From DASXVX01 sp036504075 (GTDB taxonomy: Bacteria > Bacillota > Sulfobacillia > Symbiobacteriales > Symbiobacteriaceae), in assembly GCA_036504075.1 (NCBI GenBank), contig DASXVX010000054.1:1-37222 (forward strand): 37,222 bases of DNA, given 5' to 3'. A program made the position numbers and the translations under genes. The notes beneath the pieces are model-generated. The model had not been told where the DNA came from, searched no databases, and worked only from the letters and a program-made list of their open reading frames with translations. Shown here piece by piece: positions 7,929-16,125 of the stretch (the first letter of the stretch is position 1; each line of letters starts with the position of its first letter).

Positions 7929-8695
7929 ATGCCGGCCTGGCTTCATTACCTGCTGGTCAGCCTGGTAATCGGGCTCATTTCGGGGACGCTGGGGACATGT
8001 TCGGTTTCGGGGGCAGCAGCGTCAGCACGCCACTGCTGCGGGTACTGACGGATGTTCACCCGCTCTACGCCCTGGGGACGCCGCTGCCGGTGGCCATTCC
8101 GACCGCTGTCGCCGGGCTGGTGGGATACCACCGGCGCGGTCTGGTCCGCTATCGGATCGCCGGGTTTACGATACTGGGCGGGTTACCGGGGGTCGTCGTC
8201 GGTGCGCTGCTTACGAAATACATACCGGCCAGTTGGCTGATGATCATCACCGGTGCGGCCCTCCTTGGCATCGGGCTCCGGTCGGCGCTGACCGCCGGTG
8301 GCGTCGCCATGGCGGAGATTCCGATCAAACCGACTTCGGCGGATCTGATCGCGTTTCTGATCGGCCTGCCAGCCGGCCTGTTCGCCGGCGTGCTGGCAAA
8401 CGGCGGCGGACCGGTGCTGGTGCCCATGTACCTGATGTTCCTCAACCTGCCCATGCTGGAGGCGGTAGCCACCTCCCTGGCGACGGTGGTCGTCCTCTCG
8501 ATTCCGGGGGCGGCGCTGCACTGGTGGCTGGGGCACGTGGACCCGCAGCTGGTGCTGTTTCTGACCATTGGCGTCATTCCGGCCTCGCTGCTGGGGTCGA
8601 AGCTGGCCCGGAAGCTGGGGGACGTGCGGCTGAAGCGGGTCTTCGGCTGGGCGATGGTGCTGTTCGGCGGGTACTTCCTCTGGCGGGAGCTGTGA
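7929..8695 (+). CDS. TSUP (TauE/SafE) family permease with a one-base frameshift near residue 22
   Basis: Members of this family export or import organosulfur compounds or small anions across the membrane. The natural start is ATG 7929, behind GGGAGGTC, and gives MPAWLHYLLVSLVIGLISGTLG. At the GGGG run 7991-7994 the frame is lost; read on, it ends at a TGA about 50 nt later. The +2 frame resumes at 7997 with MFGFGGSSVSTPLLRVL and runs to 8695 with about seven membrane segments and the second-half repeat (GLPAGLFAGVLANGGGPVLVPMYLMFL). Adding one G to the run restores a continuous protein of about 255 residues with the family's N-terminal glycine motif. Either the gene is broken or the sequence has a homopolymer error. 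Internal initiation at 7997 would lose the first membrane helix and has no ribosome site. It lies 21 bp after the GntR gene. Confidence 0.8.
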
Positions 8696-8718
8696 ATTAG
8701 CGGGTGCCTGACCGCTTT

Positions 8719-9026
8719 GTGGTGGCTTGGTCCCCGGCTGGTGGTGGGTTGGTCCCCGGCTGGTGGTGGGTTGGTCCCCGGCTGGTGGTGGGTTGGTCCC
8801 CGGCTGGTGGTGGGTTGGTCCCCGGTTGGTGGTGGGTTGGTCCCCGGCTTGTGGTGGGTTGGTCCCCGGTTGGTGGTGGCTTGGTCCCCGGTTGGTGGTA
8901 GGTTGGTCCCCGGCTTGTGGTGGCTTGGTCCCCGGCTTGTGGCAGGCTGGTCCCCGATTGGTGGTAGGCTGGTCCCCGGCTTGTGGTGGGTTGGTCCCCG
9001 GCTGGTGGTGGGTTGGTCCCCGGTGC
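8719..9026. repeat. Tandem array: 14 copies of a 22-bp unit
   Basis: The core GGTTGGTCCCCGG recurs at an exact 22-bp period. The T before CCCC is at 8731 in the first copy and 9017 in the last, which is 13 intervals and so 14 copies. Units vary at a few sites only (GTTGG/CTTGG/GCTGG; CCCCGGCTGG/GGTTGG/GGCTTG). As 22 is not a multiple of 3, the array is open in several frames on both strands; long Pro/Thr/Gly-rich reading frames across it are by-products of the repeat, not genes. It begins 24 bp after the TSUP stop codon. Confidence 0.95.
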
Positions 9027-9029
9027 CCG

Positions 9030-9134
9030 CTCCCGAGGCCACGAACGCCGCTTTCAGCCGCTCCCGGTCGGGACGCTCCAGGGACTCGAACTTGGTGAGA
9101 CCGGCGGCGAGATCCTTGGCCCACCCGTCGCGGG
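9030..9134 (-). pseudogene. Possible gene remnant of about 40 codons
   Basis: Read on the minus strand, the stretch from about 9150 down to 9026 encodes a protein-like segment (ITRDGWAKDLAAGLTKFESL, then ERPDRERLKAAFVASGAG) and then runs straight into the 22-bp array. It has no start codon; it begins where the upstream membrane-protein gene stops, in another frame. It may be the beginning of a gene whose body was replaced by the array. I cannot name the family. Confidence 0.3.
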
Positions 9135-9734
9135 TTATGTACGCTTGAATCTCCGGATCAGTGCGGGAGCGACAACCCAGACCACCAGCGGAACGAGAGC
9201 GTAAGCAAGCCAGAACGCCGCCATGACCGGTTGGGCCTGCACCCAGAACACACCCGAAAATAGGCCGATCACGACTGCGCCTCGAAGGTGTTGGCTGATC
9301 CACGCCCTGGAACCGATGGTATACACGACCAGCCCAAGCGACATGTAAGCATATCCGACCAACCGCCGGGATTCGATATCAAGCAAATCGGTGGCGTATA
9401 CGGCCACGGCGGTAAGGATCAGACCTGTCACTGCCAGCAGGACTCTGCTCTTGCGCGTAAACGCCTTCAGACCGATTACGGCCGCGATGACCACGACCCC
9501 GAGGTCAAAATACACATCTGTGGGGTTGCGAGAGTAGCGCGCCAGATCAATCCCCATCAGCGCCAGGGCCCACGACAGCCAACCGAGTACCCGCTCTCCA
9601 GTGGTCAACGGCGACTCGCCTTCCGCTTGGGGCGGTACCGGCGGCGCGGGCCGGGGCTTTTTCCAGATGGCAATCGTCAGCAGAACGGCGCCCAGCACCG
9701 AGATGATGACAATGGCAAGGTCCTTTCGTGCCAC
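9135..9734 (-). CDS. Multi-pass membrane protein of unknown function
   Basis: A 199-residue protein starting at GTG 9734 with AAGGAGGG 5 nt upstream. The open frame extends 33 codons further upstream, but that part is not supported. An N-terminal anchor (LAIVIISVLGAVLLTIAIW) is followed by a proline-rich linker (RPAPPVPPQAEGE) and about five more membrane segments between residues 55 and 190. I recognise no family. The C-terminus ends RRFKRT. It is divergent from the ATPase-nuclease module and may share its intergenic control region. Confidence 0.65.
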   Translation of the reverse strand: MARKDLAIVIISVLGAVLLTIAIWKKPRPAPPVPPQAEGESPLTTGERVLGWLSWALALMGIDLARYSRNPTDVYFDLGVVVIAAVIGLKAFTRKSRVLLAVTGLILTAVAVYATDLLDIESRRLVGYAYMSLGLVVYTIGSRAWISQHLRGAVVIGLFSGVFWVQAQPVMAAFWLAYALVPLVVWVVAPALIRRFKRT

Positions 9735-10111
9735 TGTATCCCTCCTTGGCGTGAAACCATCTCTGTCCGACCGGTGGCTCACCCTGATCCCCGGGGCAAG
9801 ATTCATCCCAAACAATTCTATCATTAACGGCACGGTTTCGGTCGGCGCCCTTGGTGTGCCAATCTGAGTAGCAGCTACTTAAGTTCCGCTTGTCGCCTGC
9901 AAGCAGGATAGTAGGATTGTGCGTGGCGAATTGGGACACGCACGACCGTCTGTCAGGATCAGTGTCGCTTCCACGGGTGGAGTATCATATAGATCTAGTG
10001 GTCCAGACTACCAATGGATGGGCATCAACCACGCAACGACCGGGTACAGATGCAGATCAGCGTTCCTACGGTGGCTGGCCTTCACTTCCAAAGGTGAGGA
10101 GATCGGACGAA
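9735..10111. other. Intergenic region between divergent genes
   Basis: This 377-bp stretch is visibly less GC-rich than the flanks. It carries one perfect inverted repeat (9919-9943, listed separately). An open frame continues upstream of the ATPase start to 9890, but it is poorly protein-like. I see no other gene. Confidence 0.5.
9919..9943. promoter_or_regulatory. Inverted repeat upstream of the ATPase-nuclease module
   Basis: GTGCGTG (9919-9925) and CACGCAC (9937-9943) are perfect 7-bp arms around an 11-bp spacer, about 170 bp before the ATPase start. The centre-to-centre distance of 18 bp is close to two helical turns and suits a dimeric regulator. Function inferred only from position. 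Confidence 0.35.
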
Positions 10112-11431
10112 ATGCACAGATTGACCATACACAATTTCGGGCCTGTTAAGGACGCGACGATAGACGTCAACCGTTTTCTTGTGTTGATCGGTCCTCAATC
10201 ATCGGGAAAAAGCACAATTGCCAAGCTGGTGTACTTCTTCCTCCATGTCAGGGACGAGGTCATGAAGTACGCAGTGGACTGCGCCCAAGACGGTGTTGCA
10301 GGGCGTCCGGACCATGAATTGACAAAACTGCTGCGCCACCGGTTTGTGGAGTTCTTCGGACCCAGCAGGCAGCCCGCTGACGTGAAGGTTACATACGACT
10401 ACGGGGACGGCTGTTCGCTGCAAATCGCACTCGATCCGACGGAGCACAGATACGTAACGCCGAGATTCTCTTCCCCGGCATGGAAGCGCATTCTGTCACT
10501 CGTCAAGAGTGTCCAGGGCCAACTCGTTTCCAACCAGCAAGACCCGCACTTCTTTTCCGCAGTCGGGAAGGTTGCGGCGGATCTACAACGTGCAGCGGTC
10601 CTCGCGCGTGTGCGCGACGAGTGCAGGTCAATCTTCTCGTACGAGAAGGAACTCTTCTTTGTTCCGGCTGGTCGCACCCTTTTATCTACCCTGGCGGATC
10701 AGATACAGAACATCCATCCCCAGTTTTTTGATTTCCCCATGCATCAATTTGTGGATGCGGTGAATCAGAGCAAATCGTTCTTCGACAAGCCCATGCAGGA
10801 GATTGTGCGGGAGCGACTGGCATTGTCCACCGAAAAAGTAGACCTTGCGGCTGTGAATGAAGCCCAGTCCTATGTCCGAAAGATCCTCAAAGGGGAGTAC
10901 ATGTACGACCGGGAAGGGGGCAAGCTCTATATTTCCGATAACGTCTACACGAAAATCAACTACGCCTCCTCCGGCCAGCAGGAGTCGGTCTGGATTCTGT
11001 TGTCGCTTTTTCTGCTTGTCCTTCAGCGATCGCGCTCCCTGGTGGTAGTCGAAGAGCCCGAAGCGCATCTCTATCCGATCGCTCAGAAGCAGTTGCTGGA
11101 GTATGTGGCCTTTGTCTACAACACCCTGGACTGTGACTTCGTGCTTACCACACATTCACCTTACGTTCTCAGTTGCGTCAACAACTTGATCTCCGCTCAT
11201 GACCTGAGCAGGAAAATCAGCCAAGAGAAGCTTGAACGCATCATCCCCAGGAGTCTCTGGCTGAACACAGCGGACGTAGGCGGCTACTTCGTGAATGACG
11301 GAACGGTGGAGCCGCTGATGGCAACAGACTCACCTGCGTTGAAAACCGAATTGGTGGATTCTGCGTCCGACCTGATCAATGCTGACTTTGAGGCCATGCT
11401 CGAACTTGAGTCGGAGGCGGCCAGCAAGTGA
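10112..11431 (+). CDS. OLD/AAA15-like ATPase, first gene of a putative two-gene defence module
   Basis: A 439-residue ATPase of the ABC-like AAA_15/AAA_21 (OLD/RecF/SMC) type. It starts with the typical strand MHRLTIHNFGPVKDATIDV. Walker A is GPQSSGKST (residues 27-35). The ABC signature equivalent is SSGQQE from residue 286. Walker B is LVVVEEPEAHLYP with E314-E315, and the switch histidine is H348 in TTHSPYVL. The roughly 240 residues between Walker A and the signature are the variable lid/coil region. The C-terminus has no TOPRIM nuclease domain, unlike full-length OLD and GajA. The start ATG at 10112 has GAGGAG about 10 nt upstream. The next gene begins with GTG at 11428, overlapping the TGA by 4 nt, so the two are translationally coupled. 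A-T content is clearly higher than in neighbouring genes, which suggests transfer. Related ATPases act as phage sensors in PARIS (AriA) and Septu (PtuA). Confidence 0.88.
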   Translation: MHRLTIHNFGPVKDATIDVNRFLVLIGPQSSGKSTIAKLVYFFLHVRDEVMKYAVDCAQDGVAGRPDHELTKLLRHRFVEFFGPSRQPADVKVTYDYGDGCSLQIALDPTEHRYVTPRFSSPAWKRILSLVKSVQGQLVSNQQDPHFFSAVGKVAADLQRAAVLARVRDECRSIFSYEKELFFVPAGRTLLSTLADQIQNIHPQFFDFPMHQFVDAVNQSKSFFDKPMQEIVRERLALSTEKVDLAAVNEAQSYVRKILKGEYMYDREGGKLYISDNVYTKINYASSGQQESVWILLSLFLLVLQRSRSLVVVEEPEAHLYPIAQKQLLEYVAFVYNTLDCDFVLTTHSPYVLSCVNNLISAHDLSRKISQEKLERIIPRSLWLNTADVGGYFVNDGTVEPLMATDSPALKTELVDSASDLINADFEAMLELESEAASK

Positions 11432-11892
11432 CTTGGTACTATCATCCTGGTTGGGTCATGTCCGATGACTGTCGGCGGATTGCCGCCTTTGCGGAGAACG
11501 GGCGCAAGTATCACGCTGAAAACCCCGAAGAGCGAAAGGTCGTCCGGTGCCACATCGATGGCTGTGCGATTCGCGATGGCGAAAGATGTGACTATGCGCT
11601 TTATGTACCAGACATGGATGCGGTCTGCTTCATCGAATTGAAGGGCAAGGACTTGAAAAAGGCTATTCAACAGATCTCGTCCACGTTGACGCAACTAGGC
11701 GGTAGCACGGGCTCCTGCATTGTCCATGCCAGAATCGTCCTTAGCCGAGTTTCAAGGCCTGATGTGAACTCTTCATATGAGATCCAGTTACAAAGGTCTC
11801 TGGCCCAGCGAGGCGGAAAACTCAAGCGCGATACTACGATCATGACAGAGAATATCGAGAAAGACTACGCTCGTGTATCACCAAAACTGTAG
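11428..11892 (+). CDS. Small PD-(D/E)XK-like nuclease, partner of the ATPase
   Basis: A 154-residue soluble protein starting at GTG within a 4-nt overlap with the ATPase stop. Residues 53-82 read RCDYALYVPDMDAVCFIELK followed by GKDLKKAIQQI. The spacing D55...E70-x-K72 followed by a helix with Q81-Q82 is the core of the PD-(D/E)XK nuclease fold (a D at the end of one strand, ExK on the next, then a helix with Ala/Gln). The rest (SRVSRPDVNSSYEIQLQRSLAQRGGKLKR) is basic and could contact nucleic acid. It is not the DUF4435/TOPRIM partner of PARIS or the HNH partner of Septu. I infer an effector nuclease controlled by the ATPase; activity is not proven by sequence. Confidence 0.65.
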   Translation: MTWYYHPGWVMSDDCRRIAAFAENGRKYHAENPEERKVVRCHIDGCAIRDGERCDYALYVPDMDAVCFIELKGKDLKKAIQQISSTLTQLGGSTGSCIVHARIVLSRVSRPDVNSSYEIQLQRSLAQRGGKLKRDTTIMTENIEKDYARVSPKL

Positions 11893-12001
11893 TGTTATGA
11901 TGAGAGGCTACCTTAGCCGCCCTGCAGATCCGACCGGGAGACCGGTGGAGCAGAGCGGCTTCGTTGCGACTCGCCAAACTGGCAAGTGTTCGTCAACAGT
12001 C

Positions 12002-12027
12002 AGAGCCCTGCAGTTATGCCGGGCTCT
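12002..12027. terminator. Hairpin between convergent genes (ATPase module and acyltransferase)
   Basis: AGAGCCC (12002-12008) pairs with GGGCTCT (12021-12027) over a 12-nt loop. The T-run is weak. It lies 110 bp after the nuclease stop and just before the end of the minus-strand gene. Confidence 0.5.
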
Positions 12028-12030
12028 TCG

Positions 12031-13056
12031 CTATACCGCCGGCCAGACGGCCGGCGTGTACGCATTCCGGCAAGGGGCGCCCAGGCTGTAGGCCACGTGG
12101 TGCCGGCCGGGGATGCACACGGCCGACCAGAACGTGGCCAGGCCGTCGGTGTGCCCGCAGACCGGGACCGTGTGATCCCGCATGGTCGCCTGCAGCACCG
12201 CCGCCGGGTCCGGCGCCGCGAGGGCCTGGCGGGCGCCTTCCAGCAAGCGCTCCAGCCGCCCCCGGCTGTTCTCCGCGATGCCGGTATGCGCCAACGGCAG
12301 CATCTCCGGGTGGAGCGGGTGGTTGGTACAGGCGAGAATCCCCGATTTCGGCTCCCGCACCCGGACCCGCTCGGGGTGCGCTTCCACCACGTACATTGCT
12401 TCCCGGTCGGCGACGAAGTAATTGTAGCCGGCAATGTGGGGCAGCCGGACGATCAGGTCGACCGCCTCCCGGGCGCTCCGGGCGCGCTCCAGGGCGGTCC
12501 GGCAGATCAGGTGAAAGCCCAGGCCCGGGGTCGCTTTCGCCGGACGGCGGGTGCCGCCGCCATGTATCGAAACCCAGACGCCGGCCTCGTTGACGCCGTC
12601 GAAACGCCCCCCGATCAACCCTTCCCAGATGCCGGTGTGCGACAGGGCGCCCGCCGGGTGGGTGGTGACCAGGTGCCGTCGGTCTTCAAAATAGAAGAAG
12701 TCGTAGTTGCGGGCCAACACGGGGCCGTCCGGGGTCAGAACGCCCACCGTGCTGCAATGGGCCGGGGGCTTGCCCGCGTCCAGGCAGAAATGCCAGAGCA
12801 GGTCTTCCACCGGCTGGTCGGCCGCCTCGGCGTACCCTTCGGCCTCCTCCACGAGGCCGGGGTAGTACCGCTCGACCTGGTCCAGGCACTTCCGGGCGAA
12901 GTCGTAGTGGTCGGGGTCCATGTCATCCCGGTCGGGGCCGACCGCGGGGAACCGCTCCCCCTGCCAGTGACCGATTTCCCGGTGGCTGCCGGCGACGGTA
13001 TAGGTCTGATAGTCGGCGGCCTGTTCCTGTGGCAGGTCCTGGGTGGGGTCGATCAT
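12031..13056 (-). CDS. C45-type Ntn hydrolase / acyl-CoA:6-APA acyltransferase-like protein
   Basis: A 341-residue protein of the peptidase C45 (acyl-coenzyme A:6-aminopenicillanic acid acyltransferase-like) group. The likely nucleophile is C101 in PPAHCSTVGVLTPDGPVLARN, followed by YDFFYF, then an internal FDGVNEAGVWVSIHGGG and AGYNYFVADRE, all in family order. In relatives the precursor cleaves before this cysteine; here about 100 residues precede it, as in the fungal enzyme and bacterial homologues. It probably hydrolyses or transfers an amide-linked acyl group; substrate unknown. I chose ATG 13056 over the upstream frame because GGGAGGAGG sits just before it. Its ATG overlaps the TGA of the DinB-fold gene (ATGA), so the two are coupled. 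Confidence 0.8.
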   Translation of the reverse strand: MIDPTQDLPQEQAADYQTYTVAGSHREIGHWQGERFPAVGPDRDDMDPDHYDFARKCLDQVERYYPGLVEEAEGYAEAADQPVEDLLWHFCLDAGKPPAHCSTVGVLTPDGPVLARNYDFFYFEDRRHLVTTHPAGALSHTGIWEGLIGGRFDGVNEAGVWVSIHGGGTRRPAKATPGLGFHLICRTALERARSAREAVDLIVRLPHIAGYNYFVADREAMYVVEAHPERVRVREPKSGILACTNHPLHPEMLPLAHTGIAENSRGRLERLLEGARQALAAPDPAAVLQATMRDHTVPVCGHTDGLATFWSAVCIPGRHHVAYSLGAPCRNAYTPAVWPAV

Positions 13057-13805
13057 GAATGCACCTCCTCCCGGGCCTGGCGCCAGACTCCGATGGTGAC
13101 GCGCACGACGCCCAGGTGCTCCATTTCGTGCTCCACGAACCGGCGGAGCATTTTGCGGGGGGTCCATTCCTCGGCGGGTCCTTCGGCTTGATAGATGCCC
13201 GAGCGGAGCGATTCCGGCAGGTTCAGCAGGGCCCAGACCGACCGGTTGAGCACCCAGTTGAAGCTCGCCATGGTCTCATCCGGCCAGGGATCGGGCAGGA
13301 TTTCGTTGGCGGCATCCCAGCCGTAGACCCGGGTCAGATAGTAGCCCTGGGCGGCCCGAATATGTTCCAGGTTCTGCCGGAGCGTGCGCTTCCCGTTGGG
13401 CGGCTGCCAGTCCAGGGCTCTGGACGGCAGCTCGGCCACCGCTTCCAGCAGGTTCCCCCGGGCGTAAATCAGACGGCGAATGACTCGGGCGATATCGGCG
13501 TCCGTTACCGGCTCGGAGTCCGGCTCGAACAGGCCCACGGGGGCGCCGGACTGCCCGAAGCCTTCCACTTCGTGGATTTCGGCCACGTCCACTTCGACCT
13601 CCTCCGGGGTTACCGGCAGGACATCTGCCTCGCCGTGGGTCCGCAGCCAGGCGTAATAGCGGGCGATAGAATCCGGGGCCGAAGCGGTGACTGCGATGGG
13701 ACTGGAAGCTAACCAGATGCAACCGGGCTCCGACAAAAGGTGGCCCATCCAGGGGCCCTTCTTTCCGGTGCCGTCAATGTAGATCGTGTAGGGCAATCCG
13801 CTCAT
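13053..13805 (-). CDS. DinB-fold protein with an N-terminal HicB-like segment
   Basis: A 250-residue two-part protein. Residues 1-90 (TIYIDGTGKKGPWMGHLLSEPGCIW..., YYAWLRTHGE) resemble the HicB-like antitoxin fold often found on DinB proteins. Residues 105-245 are a DinB/YfiT four-helix bundle. Candidate metal ligands are the His in LRQNLEHIRAAQGYYLTRVYGW and the two His of RRFVEHEMEHLGVV. Such proteins are metal-dependent thiol or small-molecule transferases, mostly of unknown role. GGAGGGG precedes the ATG at 13805. It overlaps the Ntn-hydrolase gene by 4 nt, suggesting that both act on one substrate. Confidence 0.7.
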   Translation of the reverse strand: MSGLPYTIYIDGTGKKGPWMGHLLSEPGCIWLASSPIAVTASAPDSIARYYAWLRTHGEADVLPVTPEEVEVDVAEIHEVEGFGQSGAPVGLFEPDSEPVTDADIARVIRRLIYARGNLLEAVAELPSRALDWQPPNGKRTLRQNLEHIRAAQGYYLTRVYGWDAANEILPDPWPDETMASFNWVLNRSVWALLNLPESLRSGIYQAEGPAEEWTPRKMLRRFVEHEMEHLGVVRVTIGVWRQAREEVHS

Positions 13806-13964
13806 CCCCCTCCAAATCCTCTTTACGCCATATAGGGACCAGACCCCTTTCGCCCCCGAACTATTCTGGTTAACCGCATTCGAAAATCACGAGCCGAAAC
13901 CGGCGGGCGACCGAAAACGTCCAAAAGGGAAATGCTGGGGTGCGTGTGGGGAAGGTGAGCGCAG

Positions 13965-14459
13965 ATGAGCCATCGGTTGAATGCGATCGTCATCGGCGTG
14001 CTGCTGCTGACCAACGCCGTACAGGGTTGGTTGTACTACCAGCGGGCCGTGGATGCCGCCGGTCAGGCGGATGCGTCGGCGAGAGCGGTGGCGGGGCTGG
14101 TCGCGGGCGCCGGCCTGGACCTTGGCGAGGCAACCGCCGCCGGGTCTGCGCCTGCGCCGGGCGCACTGCTGTCGGCGGACCGGAAATTGCAGACGGTTTT
14201 CGACAACATGGTGACGCTGGGGCACCTGCGGATGACGGCGAACCCGCGGGCCTACCGGGGCTACCCGGGCGGTCATCTGGCCGAGATGGCCGGCCTGATT
14301 CAGGGCGACATTGAGCGCATGCTGCTCAGCCGGGACTACACGGAGTTGGCCCAGGTCCGGGAGCGGCTCCAGCGGCTGGCCGGGGAACTTCCCGACGCCT
14401 CCCGGCCGGGGAGCGGCTACGTCCGCCTGTTCGAGGCGGCGGTGACCGGGCTGCCGTAA
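13965..14459 (+). CDS. Small single-pass membrane-anchored protein, unknown function
   Basis: A 164-residue protein with an N-terminal membrane anchor (residues 6-24, NAIVIGVLLLTNAVQGWLY) and a mostly helical, charged external part ending QVRERLQRLAGEL...AVTGLP. GGAAGGTGAG precedes the ATG. It is divergent from the DinB gene and followed by a strong hairpin. I recognise no family. Confidence 0.6.
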   Translation: MSHRLNAIVIGVLLLTNAVQGWLYYQRAVDAAGQADASARAVAGLVAGAGLDLGEATAAGSAPAPGALLSADRKLQTVFDNMVTLGHLRMTANPRAYRGYPGGHLAEMAGLIQGDIERMLLSRDYTELAQVRERLQRLAGELPDASRPGSGYVRLFEAAVTGLP

Positions 14460-14464
14460 AGCTA

Positions 14465-14490
14465 CACGCCGGGGAGAACTCCCCGGCGTG
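14465..14490. terminator. Bidirectional hairpin terminator between convergent genes
   Basis: CACGCCGGGG (14465-14474) pairs perfectly with CCCCGGCGTG (14481-14490) around AGAACT, located between the stop of the small membrane protein and the end of the APC permease. The following tract is CATTTGCG, so the U-run is weak. Confidence 0.7.
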
Positions 14491-14522
14491 CATTTGCGAG
14501 ACCTGCTGAAGCAGCATCCGGC

Positions 14523-15998
14523 CTACCGAAGCAACAGCCGATCGTCCCGCTGTTCGGCGGGCTTGTCCACCGGCTCCGGCCCAGGCCCAGGTCCAGGCCC
14601 GGCCGCCGGCCGGCGGGTCCGCAGGGCGTAGGCGGCGGCAATGACCGCCAGCAAACCCAGCCCGGCTGCCAGCCCGGCGCCCTGGCCCGGCACCAGCGGC
14701 ATGGCGGCGATGACCGCCACCAGGAGAATGATGCCCAGCCAGGTGATGTACGGGTAGCCCGGCAACTGGCAGGCGGCCAGCCGGCACCCCTCCCGCCGCC
14801 GGATGACCAGCTGGCTGGCCAGGATCATCACGTAGGCGAAAATCAGCGAAAAGCCGCCGGCGCTGATGAGAAACAGGTAGACCTGCTTCGGCAGCAGGTA
14901 GGCCAGCACGACGCCCACCAGCATCGCCCCGCCCGAGAAGAGCAGCGCCCGCCGGGGCGCACCGACGGGAGTCAGCGCCCGAAGAAAGGCCGGCGCCTGC
15001 CCTTCCTCCGCCAGGGAGTATAGCATCCGGGAGAGGGCGTACATGGCCGCCAGCATGGTGGAGATGGATGCGCTCATGATGACGACGTTCAGCACCCCGG
15101 CCAGCCCGTGAAAGCCGTTCGTCCGCAGCGCCGTCACCATGGGGCTCACCTCCGGGGAGATGCTCCCGATCGGCAAAACCGGCAGAATCACCGCCATGGC
15201 GCCCACGTAGAGCACCACCAGGCTGATGACCGTCAGCAGAATGGCCTTCCGGACGGTCCGCTTCGGGTCGACCGCCTCCGGCGCCGCCAGCCCCAGCACT
15301 TCGAAGCCGGCATAGGCAAAGAGCACGGTCAGCATGGTGCCCGCCAGCCCACCGACCCCAGACGGCAGCAGCGGCTCGCCCCGTGCCGCCCCCAGCCCGA
15401 CCGGGGCCCGTCCGGGCATCAGGCCGGTTATGACCGCCAACATCAGCAGCACGAACGCGACGATCGCCAGCAGTTTGGCGGAGGCCATCACCGATTCCAC
15501 AAGGCTGAACAGCGAAACATCCAGCAGGTTGACCAGGGTGACGCCCACCACCACGATACCGCTGAAGATCCAGACCGGCACCGTGGGCGCCCAGAGGCGG
15601 GCAAAGAGCGCCACGGCCACCGCTTCGCTGGACAGCGCCAGCACCATCCCGGCCCAGTACAGCCAGCCCACCACAAAGGAAGCCATGGGGCCAAAAGCCA
15701 TTTCGGCGTACTCCCGGAAGGAGCCGTGCGAGGGGTGGGCCGTGGTCATCTCCGAAAGCGCCATCAAAATAATGTAGACCAGGAAGCCGCCCAGGCCGAA
15801 GGCCAGCAGCACGCCGGGGCCGGTGGTGCGCAGGCCGACGGCGGTAGATAAAAAGAACGAACCGCCCACCGCGGAACCCAGGGCCAGAAGCGTCAACTGT
15901 GGAACACTTAGTTTAGCCGAGTGGCCTTTGTGCACGCCGGAAACGCCCCGCTTTCTGTAAGTCACTCTCCTTATTGGGGTCTCCCTGACGGTGCCCAT
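14523..15998 (-). CDS. APC-superfamily amino acid permease
   Basis: A 491-residue secondary transporter with about 12 membrane segments. The first segment carries the family's LTLLALGSAVGGSFFLSTAV substrate-binding glycines. The consensus stretches ALSEMTTAHPSHGSFREYAE (segment 3 loop) and TVLFAYAGFEVLGLAAPEAVDPKRTVRKAI (segment 6 and following loop) are typical of amino acid/polyamine/organocation permeases. A proline-rich C-terminal tail (PGPGPGPEPVDKPAEQ) is probably cytoplasmic. The start is uncertain: the ATG at 15998 has no clear ribosome site, while a GTG about 36 nt downstream is too close to AAGGAG. It may import an amino acid for catabolism; specificity unknown. Confidence 0.85.
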   Translation of the reverse strand: MGTVRETPIRRVTYRKRGVSGVHKGHSAKLSVPQLTLLALGSAVGGSFFLSTAVGLRTTGPGVLLAFGLGGFLVYIILMALSEMTTAHPSHGSFREYAEMAFGPMASFVVGWLYWAGMVLALSSEAVAVALFARLWAPTVPVWIFSGIVVVGVTLVNLLDVSLFSLVESVMASAKLLAIVAFVLLMLAVITGLMPGRAPVGLGAARGEPLLPSGVGGLAGTMLTVLFAYAGFEVLGLAAPEAVDPKRTVRKAILLTVISLVVLYVGAMAVILPVLPIGSISPEVSPMVTALRTNGFHGLAGVLNVVIMSASISTMLAAMYALSRMLYSLAEEGQAPAFLRALTPVGAPRRALLFSGGAMLVGVVLAYLLPKQVYLFLISAGGFSLIFAYVMILASQLVIRRREGCRLAACQLPGYPYITWLGIILLVAVIAAMPLVPGQGAGLAAGLGLLAVIAAAYALRTRRPAAGPGPGPGPEPVDKPAEQRDDRLLLR

Positions 15999-16125
15999 CT
16001 ATGCGTGCGCTGCCCACGGGCGTTCTGCCGCAATCTGGCAGGAACCGGACCCGCACGACACTCGTCAAATCATGCGAAGATCTAAGGTGCGGTCCCGATT
16101 CTGCTTATCAAAGGAGCGATGCGCT

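Noticed and set aside
8149..9303. Long Thr/Pro/Gly-repeat protein on the minus strand
   Set aside because: The 22-bp unit is not a multiple of 3 and is open in several frames at once. The frame also runs antisense through the TSUP gene and has no ribosome site.
10112..11892. PARIS or Gabija system
   Set aside because: PARIS needs a TOPRIM (DUF4435) partner and Gabija a TOPRIM-bearing GajA plus a helicase; neither is present.
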